64,000 nt of DNA from Clostridiales bacterium (GTDB taxonomy: Bacteria > Bacillota > Clostridia > Oscillospirales > Acutalibacteraceae). The notes beneath the pieces were generated by a model, which searched no databases, was not told the origin of the DNA, and saw only the letters and a list, made by a program, of their open reading frames with translations. Positions 41,324-49,476 of the stretch are shown piece by piece (the first letter of the stretch is position 1; every line of letters starts with the position of its first letter). A program made the translations under genes and the position numbers. The DNA lies in assembly GCA_012839185.1 (NCBI GenBank), contig DUNU01000002.1:62001-126000 (forward strand), written 5' to 3'.

Positions 41324-42982
41324 ATGAAAAAAATTATTTCTGTCATATTAGCTGCCATAATGATGCTATCCGTTATGACAATCGCCGTTTCGGCTGCGTC
41401 AAAGCCGCTTAATCTTACAATTGTAACGGATATTCACTATTCGGCACCTTATTCACAAGGGCCTGTTGTAGGCAGTACCGACGAAAATCCGTGGGGACAT
41501 GTTATCTCAAACGGAAAGCTTGTCTGGGAATCTGAAGCGATTTTCGATGAGTTTTTGGTTCAGGTTGCTGCAAACAAGCCCGATTATCTTGTATTAACGG
41601 GCGACAACTGCGACACAGGGCATCCCGACAGCATGGCAGGCTTCGTTGAAAGAATGGAAGCTTTTGAAGCAAGCACCGGTGTTCCTGTCATCACTCTTAT
41701 CGGCAACCATGAACTCTATTTTGAGGGATTTGAACCTGATGAGTGGAAAGCTGCTGTTTGGAATTTGGGCTATGATCTGGCAAATGCCATCGATCCCGAT
41801 TCCTGCTCATTTACAGTTGATATAGGTGATGATTATCGCTTATTCATGATTGACTCAAATCGTTTTGACAATGATGATGTTGAGTGGATTGACGCACAAG
41901 TACAGAAGGCAAACGAGGACGGCAAGAAAATTATTTCCTGCACTCATCATCCGATTTTTGCCCACTACTTAATTCAGGATATTGCACATGCCTCTTTAGT
42001 TAATAAAGATTTGCCGCTTGCAGACAAATGGATTGAATGGGGTATTCGTTTCAATTTCACCGGTCATACACATGAACTTGATATTGCCGAATTTAAAAAC
42101 GACAACGGCATTCTTTATGAAATAGTAGGCGGTGCACTTACTACATATCCCATGGCTTACAGAACTGTACAATTTACCGACAAGTATGTCAATATTGATA
42201 CAAAATACATCGACAAGATTGACACCACAAAACTCCCGACTGGTTATGCAGACGAAGCACTCTATCTCCTAAACAGCAATTTGAAAGCCTATGCAAAAAA
42301 GATGTTCATTGAAGGAATGGTTCTTGATGTAGGTTATTATGTAAATGCAAACTATCTTATCGCACAGGCTAAACTTGATGAAGAAAAAGATGCTGTGGTT
42401 TGTGCCGCACTTCGTAAGGTAATTCCGCTTGTAAGAGAGGCTATTTACGGACCGCTTCACGGAGAAGGAAGTTTATCTGAAATTGCAAAAGAGTTTAATA
42501 TCACCATTCCGGAAAGCAATTACAAAAGCCTTATGCATGTTGCCGCCAATGTTTACGTGGCACATTGTGCAGGTGATGAGTTCTATCCGCCGTATTCACT
42601 CGAAATTCAAACTGCGGCTAAAGGTCTCGGTGCAACATTGAGTTATGCACTTAAAGACGTCAGTGCGGAAGAATATACGGCTATTCTTACTTGGGCTATT
42701 GAAAAATTCAATCTCGGCGACAAGATTCCGGTAGACATTGCAACTTATGCCGGTTCTGCAATTAAGCGTGCCGAAGGAATTGAAATTGTTATCGGATACG
42801 CAATCATTCCGCTTATTGATGACTTTGCTTGCGACAGAGCACCTTCCGACATAAAAACAAGTCTTGCAAACTACGGCTCTTCCGGCACAGGTATTATGAC
42901 TCTCTGGGAGAAGTTTACAAACTTCATTCTGAAGATTTTGTCCTATCTGACAATGTTCTTCAATATGTTCAAAACAAGATAA
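41324..42982 (+). CDS. Secreted calcineurin-like phosphoesterase with amphipathic tail
   Basis: A 552-residue exported phosphoesterase. After the signal peptide (cleavage likely after about residue 25, AVSAA) come the five dimetal motifs: DIHYS (D36, H38), LTGDNCD, GNHELYF, CTHHP and TGHTHELD. The C-terminal ~220 residues are mostly helical and unassigned, and the protein ends with the hydrophobic amphipathic stretch LWEKFTNFILKILSYLT followed by MFFNMFKTR. This tail may hold the enzyme on the membrane. Substrate unknown. It leads a three-gene run with another phosphoesterase and a PrsW protease. Confidence 0.82.
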   Translation: MKKIISVILAAIMMLSVMTIAVSAASKPLNLTIVTDIHYSAPYSQGPVVGSTDENPWGHVISNGKLVWESEAIFDEFLVQVAANKPDYLVLTGDNCDTGHPDSMAGFVERMEAFEASTGVPVITLIGNHELYFEGFEPDEWKAAVWNLGYDLANAIDPDSCSFTVDIGDDYRLFMIDSNRFDNDDVEWIDAQVQKANEDGKKIISCTHHPIFAHYLIQDIAHASLVNKDLPLADKWIEWGIRFNFTGHTHELDIAEFKNDNGILYEIVGGALTTYPMAYRTVQFTDKYVNIDTKYIDKIDTTKLPTGYADEALYLLNSNLKAYAKKMFIEGMVLDVGYYVNANYLIAQAKLDEEKDAVVCAALRKVIPLVREAIYGPLHGEGSLSEIAKEFNITIPESNYKSLMHVAANVYVAHCAGDEFYPPYSLEIQTAAKGLGATLSYALKDVSAEEYTAILTWAIEKFNLGDKIPVDIATYAGSAIKRAEGIEIVIGYAIIPLIDDFACDRAPSDIKTSLANYGSSGTGIMTLWEKFTNFILKILSYLTMFFNMFKTR

Positions 42983-43001
42983 TTTTTTAATGATTAAATA
43001 A

Positions 43002-43029
43002 GGGATGCGGGGATTTTTCCTCGTGTCCC
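43002..43029 (+). other. Long hairpin between phosphoesterase genes
   Basis: GGGATGCGGGGA / TCCTCGTGTCCC can form a 12-bp stem with several G-U pairs around a TTTT loop. It is not followed by a U-tract, so it is more likely an mRNA stability or processing hairpin than a terminator. Confidence 0.5.
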
Positions 43030-43053
43030 GATTAGATTATAAGGAGGTTTACC

Positions 43054-43965
43054 ATGATTGGTATTATTAAACGACTTTTTGCTGCATTTCTGGCATTATT
43101 CGTATTCTTCCCGTCAAATGTTGACACTTGGTATTCATTGAACAAAGAAGCCAATATGTCCGCAATTATTATCGGCGATGTTCATATGGAAGGCAACAAT
43201 ATGGACAGATTCAAAAATATCGGCAAATATTTCAATAACGCATTCGCAACCGAAAAACAACCCGATGCAGTCGGTTTCTTGGGCGACAACACCATGAACG
43301 GTCAGTATATCGAATGGATGTTCTTCTATGGTTTTTTAGAAAGATTTGACATTCTTGATAAAACAGTCGTTGCTATGGGCAACCACGATTTCGGCAACAA
43401 TGATGATGCAGATACTTATGCAAAAACTTCAAAACGTTGCATCAGAAACTACAACGATTATTGCAACAAAAACATTGACAAAGTTTATTATTCAACCATG
43501 ATAAACGGTTATAAGTTTATCGTTTTAGGCTCGGAATCCAACGAACCGGACACAATTTCAAATATCTCGGATGAACAGATCGATTGGCTTAAAGCCGAAC
43601 TTGCCTCAGCCGACGGAAAACCCGTTTTCGTATTAAATCATAACTTAGTAAGCGGCACAACCGGATATTCAGGTGCATACTTTAATCAGACGACCAACGA
43701 TGCAAAACTTCGTGCTGCTCTTCACAGTTATATCGGCAAAGTCTTCTATTTCTGCGGTCATTCTCATGCGCCTCTTTCAATGTCCTCAATTGCCGACCAG
43801 CTCAATGTTGCTTATATAAATCTTCCCGAGTTGGGTTCAGGTGTCGGTCTTACAATTGATGCGTTTGACAACTATGTGGAGATTAAATTCTACGACTATT
43901 TCAACGCAAAACCCGTTGAAGGCTTTGCAAGTTTCACGTTTTTTACTCCCGATATTCAGCCGTAA
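43054..43965 (+). CDS. Membrane-anchored calcineurin-like phosphoesterase
   Basis: A 303-residue phosphoesterase with an uncleaved-looking hydrophobic N-terminus (MIGIIKRLFAAFLALFVFFP). The metal motifs are GDVHMEG, LGDNTMNG, GNHDFG, LNHNL and CGHSHAP, a full set. It is shorter than and clearly divergent from the preceding phosphoesterase. An AAGGAGG ribosome binding site lies eight bases upstream of the ATG. The substrate is not predictable; an extracellular nucleotide, phospholipid or teichoic-acid-type phosphodiester is possible. Confidence 0.82.
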   Translation: MIGIIKRLFAAFLALFVFFPSNVDTWYSLNKEANMSAIIIGDVHMEGNNMDRFKNIGKYFNNAFATEKQPDAVGFLGDNTMNGQYIEWMFFYGFLERFDILDKTVVAMGNHDFGNNDDADTYAKTSKRCIRNYNDYCNKNIDKVYYSTMINGYKFIVLGSESNEPDTISNISDEQIDWLKAELASADGKPVFVLNHNLVSGTTGYSGAYFNQTTNDAKLRAALHSYIGKVFYFCGHSHAPLSMSSIADQLNVAYINLPELGSGVGLTIDAFDNYVEIKFYDYFNAKPVEGFASFTFFTPDIQP

Positions 43966-43993
43966 TTTTACAATTTCTAATCGGAGATAGTTA

Positions 43994-44833
43994 ATGTATT
44001 TACTCTATGCAGCAGTTTTGCCTGCCATAGCACTTTGTGTATATGTCTATAAAAAAGACAAAGTTGATAAAGAACCACCAAAACTCTTGGCTCTCTTGTT
44101 CGCTATAGGGGCTTTGTCTACCATTCCCGTTATCATAGTTGAAATGATATTGGACTATATCATCATCGGAATTTTCGGCGATTCGGGAGTTATCTATCAC
44201 TTAGTTGATAATTTCATCGGTGTTGCATTGGTCGAAGAAGGATTTAAATTTCTGGTGCTATACCTGATGACAAGAAACAACCGACATTTTAACTCCTTGT
44301 TTGACGGACTGTTATATTCCGTATTTATTTCATTAGGCTTTGCCGCATTTGAAAATATATTATATGTATTTCAAGGCGGATTACAGGTTGCACTGATCCG
44401 AGCCGTGTCAGCTATTCCCGGTCATGCATGTTTCGGCGTACTCATGGGATATTTTTACAGCATGTGGCACATGACGGAACTTGCAAAGAAAAAAGAAGAC
44501 TTGTATAAACGATACGGCTTAATTCACCCGAACTCTCCGCCTTTTTCTTCAACATCTCAAAAGATAAGCACCTTAGCCGTGCCGATTATCGCACACGGCT
44601 TTTATGATTTTTGTCTGTCGGTTGAAAACCCAATCGCAATATTTGTATTCGCTGTTTTTGTAATAGCAATGTTTATCTACTGCTTTGTAAAAATCAGAGA
44701 AATGTCAAAAAATGATCTGCACGATTCGGTATATGCAGGCTATTTGCTTATAAAAAAATATCCCGATTTGCCGCGACTGATTTGGGAATATAATTCACGA
44801 ATCGCATATAATCAGTCATATCGTCAACAATAA
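43994..44833 (+). CDS. prsW: PrsW family intramembrane metalloprotease
   Basis: A 279-residue polytopic membrane protein of the PrsW/CPBP-type protease family. Motif 1 is VEEGFKF (E81, E82), motif 2 is AFEN (E120, N121), motif 3 has His in PGHACFGVLMG and motif 4 is AHGFYDF. In Bacillus, PrsW starts cleavage of the anti-sigma factor RsiW. No RsiW-like protein is encoded beside it here. The gene follows the phosphoesterase by 28 bp with a GGAG ribosome binding site and precedes a terminator. Confidence 0.9.
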   Translation: MYLLYAAVLPAIALCVYVYKKDKVDKEPPKLLALLFAIGALSTIPVIIVEMILDYIIIGIFGDSGVIYHLVDNFIGVALVEEGFKFLVLYLMTRNNRHFNSLFDGLLYSVFISLGFAAFENILYVFQGGLQVALIRAVSAIPGHACFGVLMGYFYSMWHMTELAKKKEDLYKRYGLIHPNSPPFSSTSQKISTLAVPIIAHGFYDFCLSVENPIAIFVFAVFVIAMFIYCFVKIREMSKNDLHDSVYAGYLLIKKYPDLPRLIWEYNSRIAYNQSYRQQ

Positions 44834-44856
44834 CATTTGGAATTTAAACAAAAAGG

Positions 44857-44884
44857 TTGCACAAAAATATCGTGCAATTTTTTT
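44857..44884 (+). terminator. Terminator of prsW
   Basis: TTGCAC / GTGCAA stem with a 9-nt loop and seven Ts. Confidence 0.85.
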
Positions 44885-44893
44885 ATTTTCCTC

Positions 44894-44922
44894 TTGACTT
44901 TTTTTAATGTATGTGATATACT
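44894..44922 (+). promoter_or_regulatory. Sigma-A promoter of feo operon
   Basis: TTGACT-N17-TATACT; the palindrome at 44933 overlaps the expected transcription start. Confidence 0.8.
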
Positions 44923-44932
44923 TGCAATTATG

Positions 44933-44950
44933 AGTTAGCCTTTGCTAACT
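44933..44950 (+). promoter_or_regulatory. Probable DtxR-family operator
   Basis: Perfect inverted repeat AGTTAGC-CTTT-GCTAACT starting ten bases after the -10 box. Its form (GTTAGC arms) and its position before feoA fit an iron-responsive DtxR/IdeR-type repressor site; the regulator gene is not in the window. Confidence 0.6.
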
Positions 44951-44977
44951 TTTAGAATAAAAAGCTTGGAGAATATT

Positions 44978-45202
44978 ATGACTCTCGATAAATTAGAAGC
45001 AGGAAAAAGCGGAATTATTACATCTGTCGGCGGAGAAGGTGCATTGAGGCTCAGACTATTGGATATGGGACTGATACCAAAAACTCAAGTTACCGTTGTT
45101 AAAGTTGCTCCGATGGGCGATCCGATTGAACTGCGACTTCGGGGCTATGAATTGACTATTCGTAAAGATGATGCACGTAATATTGAAGTTGAGGTGATTT
45201 AA
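44978..45202 (+). CDS. feoA: Ferrous iron transport protein FeoA
   Basis: A 74-residue SH3-like cytoplasmic accessory protein of the Feo system. MTLDKLEAGKSGIITSVGG, RLLDMGLIPKTQV and ELTIRKDDARNIEV are typical. The ATG at 44978 follows TTGGAG by seven bases. It precedes feoB by two bases, so the two are coupled. Confidence 0.93.
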   Translation: MTLDKLEAGKSGIITSVGGEGALRLRLLDMGLIPKTQVTVVKVAPMGDPIELRLRGYELTIRKDDARNIEVEVI

Positions 45203-45204
45203 CA

Positions 45205-47214
45205 ATGAAACTTGCATTGGTCGGGAACCAGAATTGCGGCAAAACAACATTATTTAATCAGCTAACCGGCTCAAACCAACGTGTCGGGAACTTCCCCGGC
45301 GTAACCGTTGAGCAGAAAATGGGCAAGATCAAAGGACATAATGATGTTTTGCTTATTGACCTTCCCGGTATTTATTCACTTCGCACCTATTCCGCCGAGG
45401 AGAAGATTACCCGTGATTTCATATTAAACGAAAAACCCGACGGGATAATAAATATTGTCGATGCAACGAATATTGAACGAAACCTCTATCTGACACTTCA
45501 GCTTATTGATTTAAATATTCCGATGGTCGTTGCTCTTAATATGATGGACGAAATTCGGGGAAACGGCGGAACAATCAAGCTTGATGAACTTGAAGAACTT
45601 TTAGGTGTTCCCGTTGTGCCGATATCTGCTCTTAAAAATGAAGGAATTGCCGAGCTTGTCAATCATATTTTAACTGCCGTCAATGAAGACATCAAGCCGA
45701 AAGTTACAGACTTTTGTGCAAAGGACAGTCCCGTTCACCGTTGTATTCATGCTATTTGTCATATTATCGAAGACCACGCACAAAAAGCAAAAATTCCTAT
45801 TCGTTTTGCAACGACAAATCTTATTGAGCATGAAAGCGATATTACCGAAAAACTTTCGCTTGATGAAAATGAGCTTGATATGATTGAACATGCAATTGTT
45901 CAGATGGAAACCGAACATGAAATGGACAGACATGCGGCTCTTGCCGATATGAGATATGCTTTTGTTGATGAGTTGTGTGCAAAGACGGTTATTAAGCCCA
46001 AAGAATCAAAAGAGTTTATCCGTTCTCAAAAGATTGATAAGATACTGACGAATAAATATGCCGCTATTCCCGTCTTTATCGGTATAATGGCGTTAATATT
46101 TTGGCTTACATTCGATGTGATAGGTCAGCAACTTTCTGACTTGCTGGCACTCGGAATAGATGCTTTAGCCTCAACGGTTGACACGGCTCTGACAAATTTC
46201 GGAATAAATCACATTGTCCACAGCCTGATTATTGACGGAATTTTTGCCGGTGTCGGCTCCGTTCTTTCATTTGTTCCGCTTATCGTCGTTCTGTTTTTCT
46301 TCCTTTCAATTCTGGAAGATACGGGATATATGGCAAGAATTGCTTTCGTGATGGACAAACTGCTCCGAAAAATCGGTCTTTCCGGTCGCTCAATCGTCCC
46401 GATGCTTATCGGTTTCGGTTGTTCCGTTCCCGCAATAATGTCAACCCGTACTCTTTCTTCGGAACGTGACAGAAAGATGACGATACTCCTCATTCCCTTT
46501 ATGTCATGTACCGCGAAAATTCCGATATATTTAGTATTCTCGGCTGCTTTTTTCCCCGGACATGCGGCTCTTACAATGATAATTTTATATTTCGGCGGTA
46601 TTTTAGTCGGTATTTTGACTGCCTTGATGTTCAAAAATACTATTTTCAAAGGCAATCCCGTTCCATTCGTTATGGAACTGCCGAACTATCGTATGCCATC
46701 CGCAAAAAATGTTGTTCTTCTTCTTTGGGAGAAAGCAAAAGATTTCTTAACCCGTGCTTTTACGATTATTTTCTTTGCCTCCGTTGTCGTTTGGTTTCTC
46801 CAAAGTTTTGACCTTCGTTTTAACTATGTTGAAGACAGCTCAACAAGTCTTCTTGCCGGTATCGGTCGGGCAATTGCTCCGATTTTCACCTTTAACGGTT
46901 TTGCCGACTGGAGAGCCTCGACAGCCCTTCTTTCCGGCTTTATCGCAAAAGAAGTGGTAATAAGTACGCTCCAAGTTTTATTAAAAGTATCTGAAGCCGG
47001 AGTATCCGCCGCTCTTTCTTCAATGTTCTCCACCGCACAGGCAGTCAGTTTTCTCACCTTTACTTTACTCTATACCCCCTGCGTTGCGGCATTTTCGACT
47101 ACTAAAAAAGAACTTAAATCTTTCCCGAAAGCCGTCGGCGTTGCGTTATTTCAGTCTGCTGTCGCTTGGCTTGTGTCTCTTATAGTTTTCCAGATTGCGA
47201 GGGTGATATTATGA
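45205..47214 (+). CDS. feoB: Ferrous iron transporter FeoB
   Basis: GTPase-linked Fe2+ permease, 669 residues. The N-terminal G domain has GNQNCGKTT (7-15), the FPGVTVEQK switch I, DLPGIYSL and NMMDE (the usual NxxD). A helical GDI-like spacer leads to the polytopic domain from about residue 290, with the two Gate motifs GFGCSVPAIMSTRT and YTPCVAAFSTTKKE, each carrying the conserved Cys. It lies between feoA and a Cys-rich membrane peptide in an iron-regulated operon. Confidence 0.97.
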   Translation: MKLALVGNQNCGKTTLFNQLTGSNQRVGNFPGVTVEQKMGKIKGHNDVLLIDLPGIYSLRTYSAEEKITRDFILNEKPDGIINIVDATNIERNLYLTLQLIDLNIPMVVALNMMDEIRGNGGTIKLDELEELLGVPVVPISALKNEGIAELVNHILTAVNEDIKPKVTDFCAKDSPVHRCIHAICHIIEDHAQKAKIPIRFATTNLIEHESDITEKLSLDENELDMIEHAIVQMETEHEMDRHAALADMRYAFVDELCAKTVIKPKESKEFIRSQKIDKILTNKYAAIPVFIGIMALIFWLTFDVIGQQLSDLLALGIDALASTVDTALTNFGINHIVHSLIIDGIFAGVGSVLSFVPLIVVLFFFLSILEDTGYMARIAFVMDKLLRKIGLSGRSIVPMLIGFGCSVPAIMSTRTLSSERDRKMTILLIPFMSCTAKIPIYLVFSAAFFPGHAALTMIILYFGGILVGILTALMFKNTIFKGNPVPFVMELPNYRMPSAKNVVLLLWEKAKDFLTRAFTIIFFASVVVWFLQSFDLRFNYVEDSSTSLLAGIGRAIAPIFTFNGFADWRASTALLSGFIAKEVVISTLQVLLKVSEAGVSAALSSMFSTAQAVSFLTFTLLYTPCVAAFSTTKKELKSFPKAVGVALFQSAVAWLVSLIVFQIARVIL

Positions 47215-47375
47215 CGGCAACAATTATAGTAATTACCCTGCTGCTTCTTTGGGCGGTCTTAGCAGTGATATATATGGTAAAACGCAAAAAAGCGGGGAAA
47301 AATCTCACCTGTTCGGGGGATTGCTCCCGCTGTGTCGGATGCTCCTCAAATTCAAAACAGAGTTTTAATGAATAA
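47211..47375 (+). CDS. FeoB-associated Cys-rich membrane protein
   Basis: A 54-residue peptide with one N-terminal transmembrane helix (about 3-22), a basic segment (KRKKAGK) and a cysteine cluster CSGDCSRCVGC near the C-terminus. This is the pattern of the small proteins regularly found after feoB in Firmicutes (FeoB-associated Cys-rich family). Its ATG overlaps the feoB stop codon (ATGA). The thiols may bind iron or a cluster at the cytoplasmic face; the role is not established. Confidence 0.85.
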   Translation: MTATIIVITLLLLWAVLAVIYMVKRKKAGKNLTCSGDCSRCVGCSSNSKQSFNE

Positions 47376-47380
47376 TAAAT

Positions 47381-47411
47381 AAAGGTCTGATTAAATTTCA
47401 GACCTTTTGTT
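47381..47411. terminator. Terminator between feo operon and DUF6171 gene
   Basis: AAAGGTCTGA-N7-TCAGACCTTT stem, then TGTTTT. It probably serves both convergent units. Confidence 0.8.
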
Positions 47412-47663
47412 TTACCATTTTCGGTTTTTTACATCGGGACATTTCTGTTTCCTGAATGCGGCACGAAACTCGACATAGCAACCGCATTTCATACATACTC
47501 CGGATATAAGATGATCGCAATTTTTACACTTGCTCAATCTCTCTTGATAAACTTTGTCGTCAACCTTGTCATTATCGGAAAGTTTTTCTATTCTTGTTCT
47601 TATGCTTTCAAGAATATCACCGTTGTCAATTTCCCGAAGCAGGCATCTTTTGCATTCTTCCAT
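47412..47663 (-). CDS. DUF6171-like small Cys-rich protein
   Basis: An 83-residue cytoplasmic protein. It has an N-terminal CKRC pair, a charged helical middle, and a C-terminal cluster CKNC, CMKCGC and a final Cys in KQKCPD, suggesting one or two zinc sites. It resembles the DUF6171 family of Clostridia, whose function I do not know. Its ATG shares one base with the stop of the arabinofuranosidase gene (TAATG), so the two are translationally coupled. Confidence 0.7.
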   Translation of the reverse strand: MEECKRCLLREIDNGDILESIRTRIEKLSDNDKVDDKVYQERLSKCKNCDHLISGVCMKCGCYVEFRAAFRKQKCPDVKNRKW

Positions 47664-49135
47664 TACTTAATAACGAATTTGACAACCGAGCAGGGAGGAA
47701 TATTTGTCTTAAAGCCGTCGTTTGTAATTTCAAAATCATTAAACTCTTTTATCCTGACTGCATTTTTATTCTCAAAACTGTTATATGCACGAACATCCGA
47801 AGTCAGTATTTCGGCAGTAATTTCAGATACGGCAAAATCGGCGATCTGGCAATGAATTTCGGCACCCTCATCAATGGAAGTGTTGACAACGGTTGAATAA
47901 ATCACGCCGTTTTCATCAACGGATGCACTCTCAATAAGTTTCGGCAACTTGCCTTTTTCGGAAATTTTCGGAGTGGTAATAAACGAGCCTAAAAGCGTGT
48001 TCTCCTGATGTTCCTTATACATTTTGAATACGAAATAAGTCGGCGTGAGAAGCATGTCTTCCCCGTCGGTCAAGGCAACGGATTGAAGAACATTTATCGT
48101 CTGTGCGATATTTGCCATCTTCACTCTGTCGGAATATTTATTGAATATATTAAGAGTTAGACCTGCAACTATGGCGTCCCGCATGGTGTTTTGCTGGTAT
48201 AAAAATCCCGGATTTGTGCCTTCCTCAACGTTATACCAAGTTCCCCACTCGTCAACTATCATACCGACACGCTTATCGGGATCGTACTGATCCATAATAT
48301 CCCCGTGACGGCGGACAAGTTCTTCCATTTTGTATGCCTTTTCAATGGTGGTATAATATTCCTCGTCGGAAAATTCCAGAGCCTTGCCCTTTTTGTGCCA
48401 ATTTCCCGGAATTGTATAATAGTGCAGGGAAAGTCCATTCATGCGACCGCCTGCCTTTTGAAGAAGTACACGTGTCCAGTTAAAATCAAATTCATTTGCA
48501 CCGCAGGCAATGCGATAAATGTGGTTATTACTGTCATAATCACGGACATAGGTCTCATATCGGCGAAATTGGTCAGCATAAAATTCGGGATGCATATTTC
48601 CGCCGCAACCCCAGTTCTCGTTGCCGACTCCGAAATATTTAAGTTTCCAAGGTTTTTCTCTGCCGTTTTCTTTACGCAAATCAGCCATGGGGGATGTGCC
48701 GTCAAAGGTTATATATTCAATCCATTCGCTCATCTCCTGAACGCTACCTGAACCCACATTACCGCAGACATAAGCATCACAACCGAGTTGACTGCAAAGT
48801 TCAAAAAACTCGTGCGTACCGAATGAATTGTCTTCCGTCACACCGCCCCAATGGGTATTTATCATCTTTTTTCTGTTCTCTTTCGGACCGATTCCGTCTT
48901 TCCAATGATATTCATCTGCAAAACAACCACCCGGCCAACGCAGGACGGGAATTTTAATATCACGAAGTGCCTCAACAACGTCCTTACGCATACCCTTTAC
49001 GTTCGGAATCGGAGAATCTTCACCAACAAAAAAACCTTCATAAATACATCTTCCCAAATGTTCAGAAAAATGTCCGTAAATATCCTTGCTGATTTTGCTC
49101 AATTTCTGATTCGGGTTGATAAGATATTTTTCCAT
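47663..49135 (-). CDS. GH51 alpha-L-arabinofuranosidase
   Basis: A 490-residue family 51 glycoside hydrolase removing terminal alpha-L-arabinofuranosyl groups from arabinan or arabinoxylan oligosaccharides. The acid/base is E173 in [12 protein letters not shown] and the nucleophile is E296 in [20 protein letters not shown] and [14 protein letters not shown] are classical N-terminal markers. There is no signal peptide, so it acts on imported oligosaccharides. The ATG at 49135 has AAAGGAG upstream; a longer frame would begin inside the promoter. Confidence 0.95.
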   Translation of the reverse strand: MEKYLINPNQKLSKISKDIYGHFSEHLGRCIYEGFFVGEDSPIPNVKGMRKDVVEALRDIKIPVLRWPGGCFADEYHWKDGIGPKENRKKMINTHWGGVTEDNSFGTHEFFELCSQLGCDAYVCGNVGSGSVQEMSEWIEYITFDGTSPMADLRKENGREKPWKLKYFGVGNENWGCGGNMHPEFYADQFRRYETYVRDYDSNNHIYRIACGANEFDFNWTRVLLQKAGGRMNGLSLHYYTIPGNWHKKGKALEFSDEEYYTTIEKAYKMEELVRRHGDIMDQYDPDKRVGMIVDEWGTWYNVEEGTNPGFLYQQNTMRDAIVAGLTLNIFNKYSDRVKMANIAQTINVLQSVALTDGEDMLLTPTYFVFKMYKEHQENTLLGSFITTPKISEKGKLPKLIESASVDENGVIYSTVVNTSIDEGAEIHCQIADFAVSEITAEILTSDVRAYNSFENKNAVRIKEFNDFEITNDGFKTNIPPCSVVKFVIK

Positions 49136-49166
49136 ACCTCGCTCCTTTGTTTTATTCAATGGCATA

Positions 49167-49195
49167 ATAATACCATTATATCCTCATTTTGTCAA
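49167..49195 (-). promoter_or_regulatory. Sigma-A promoter of GH51 operon
   Basis: TTGACA-N17-TATTAT on the minus strand. Confidence 0.8.
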
Positions 49196-49246
49196 TGAAG
49201 AAGTCAGAGCTGCCCGATAAACAAAAAATAAAAGTTCTGTACCCAA

Positions 49247-49273
49247 AAGAAAAAGACGTCAGACGACGTCTTT
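49247..49273 (-). terminator. Terminator of 44-residue small gene
   Basis: AAAGACGTC-GTCT-GACGTCTTT followed by TTCTTTT on the minus strand, four bases after the stop codon. Confidence 0.85.
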
Positions 49274-49276
49274 GGT

Positions 49277-49411
49277 TCAATAGTTGTTTAATAAGTCATC
49301 AACTAAGGTGGGATCATATTCTGCTCCTGACAGAAGCATACGGACATAGCGGAATAATCTGGCGAGTCTTGAGATAAACTTAATAAGCTGATCGATAAAA
49401 TCGAAACCCAT
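49277..49411 (-). CDS. 44-residue cationic amphipathic small protein
   Basis: I do not recognise a family. The ATG at 49411 follows AGGGGGTG. A consensus promoter (TTGCAA-N17-TATAAT) lies upstream and a strong hairpin downstream, so this is a complete single-gene unit. The peptide begins MGFD, continues as an amphipathic helix FIDQLIKFISRLARLFRYV with a basic face, and ends with an acidic tail around YDPTLVDDLLNNY. No signal peptide. The layout (amphipathic helix, then acidic C-terminus, own promoter) parallels the 50-residue protein at 4988-5140. Confidence 0.6.
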   Translation of the reverse strand: MGFDFIDQLIKFISRLARLFRYVRMLLSGAEYDPTLVDDLLNNY

Positions 49412-49440
49412 AATTGCACCCCCTTAAAGCACTTTTTTAT

Positions 49441-49469
49441 ATTATACATCAAAAATTCAAATTTTGCAA
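49441..49469 (-). promoter_or_regulatory. Sigma-A promoter of 44-residue small gene
   Basis: TTGCAA-N17-TATAAT on the minus strand, starting eight bases after the tldE stop codon. Confidence 0.8.
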
Positions 49470-49476
49470 CAGTAAA

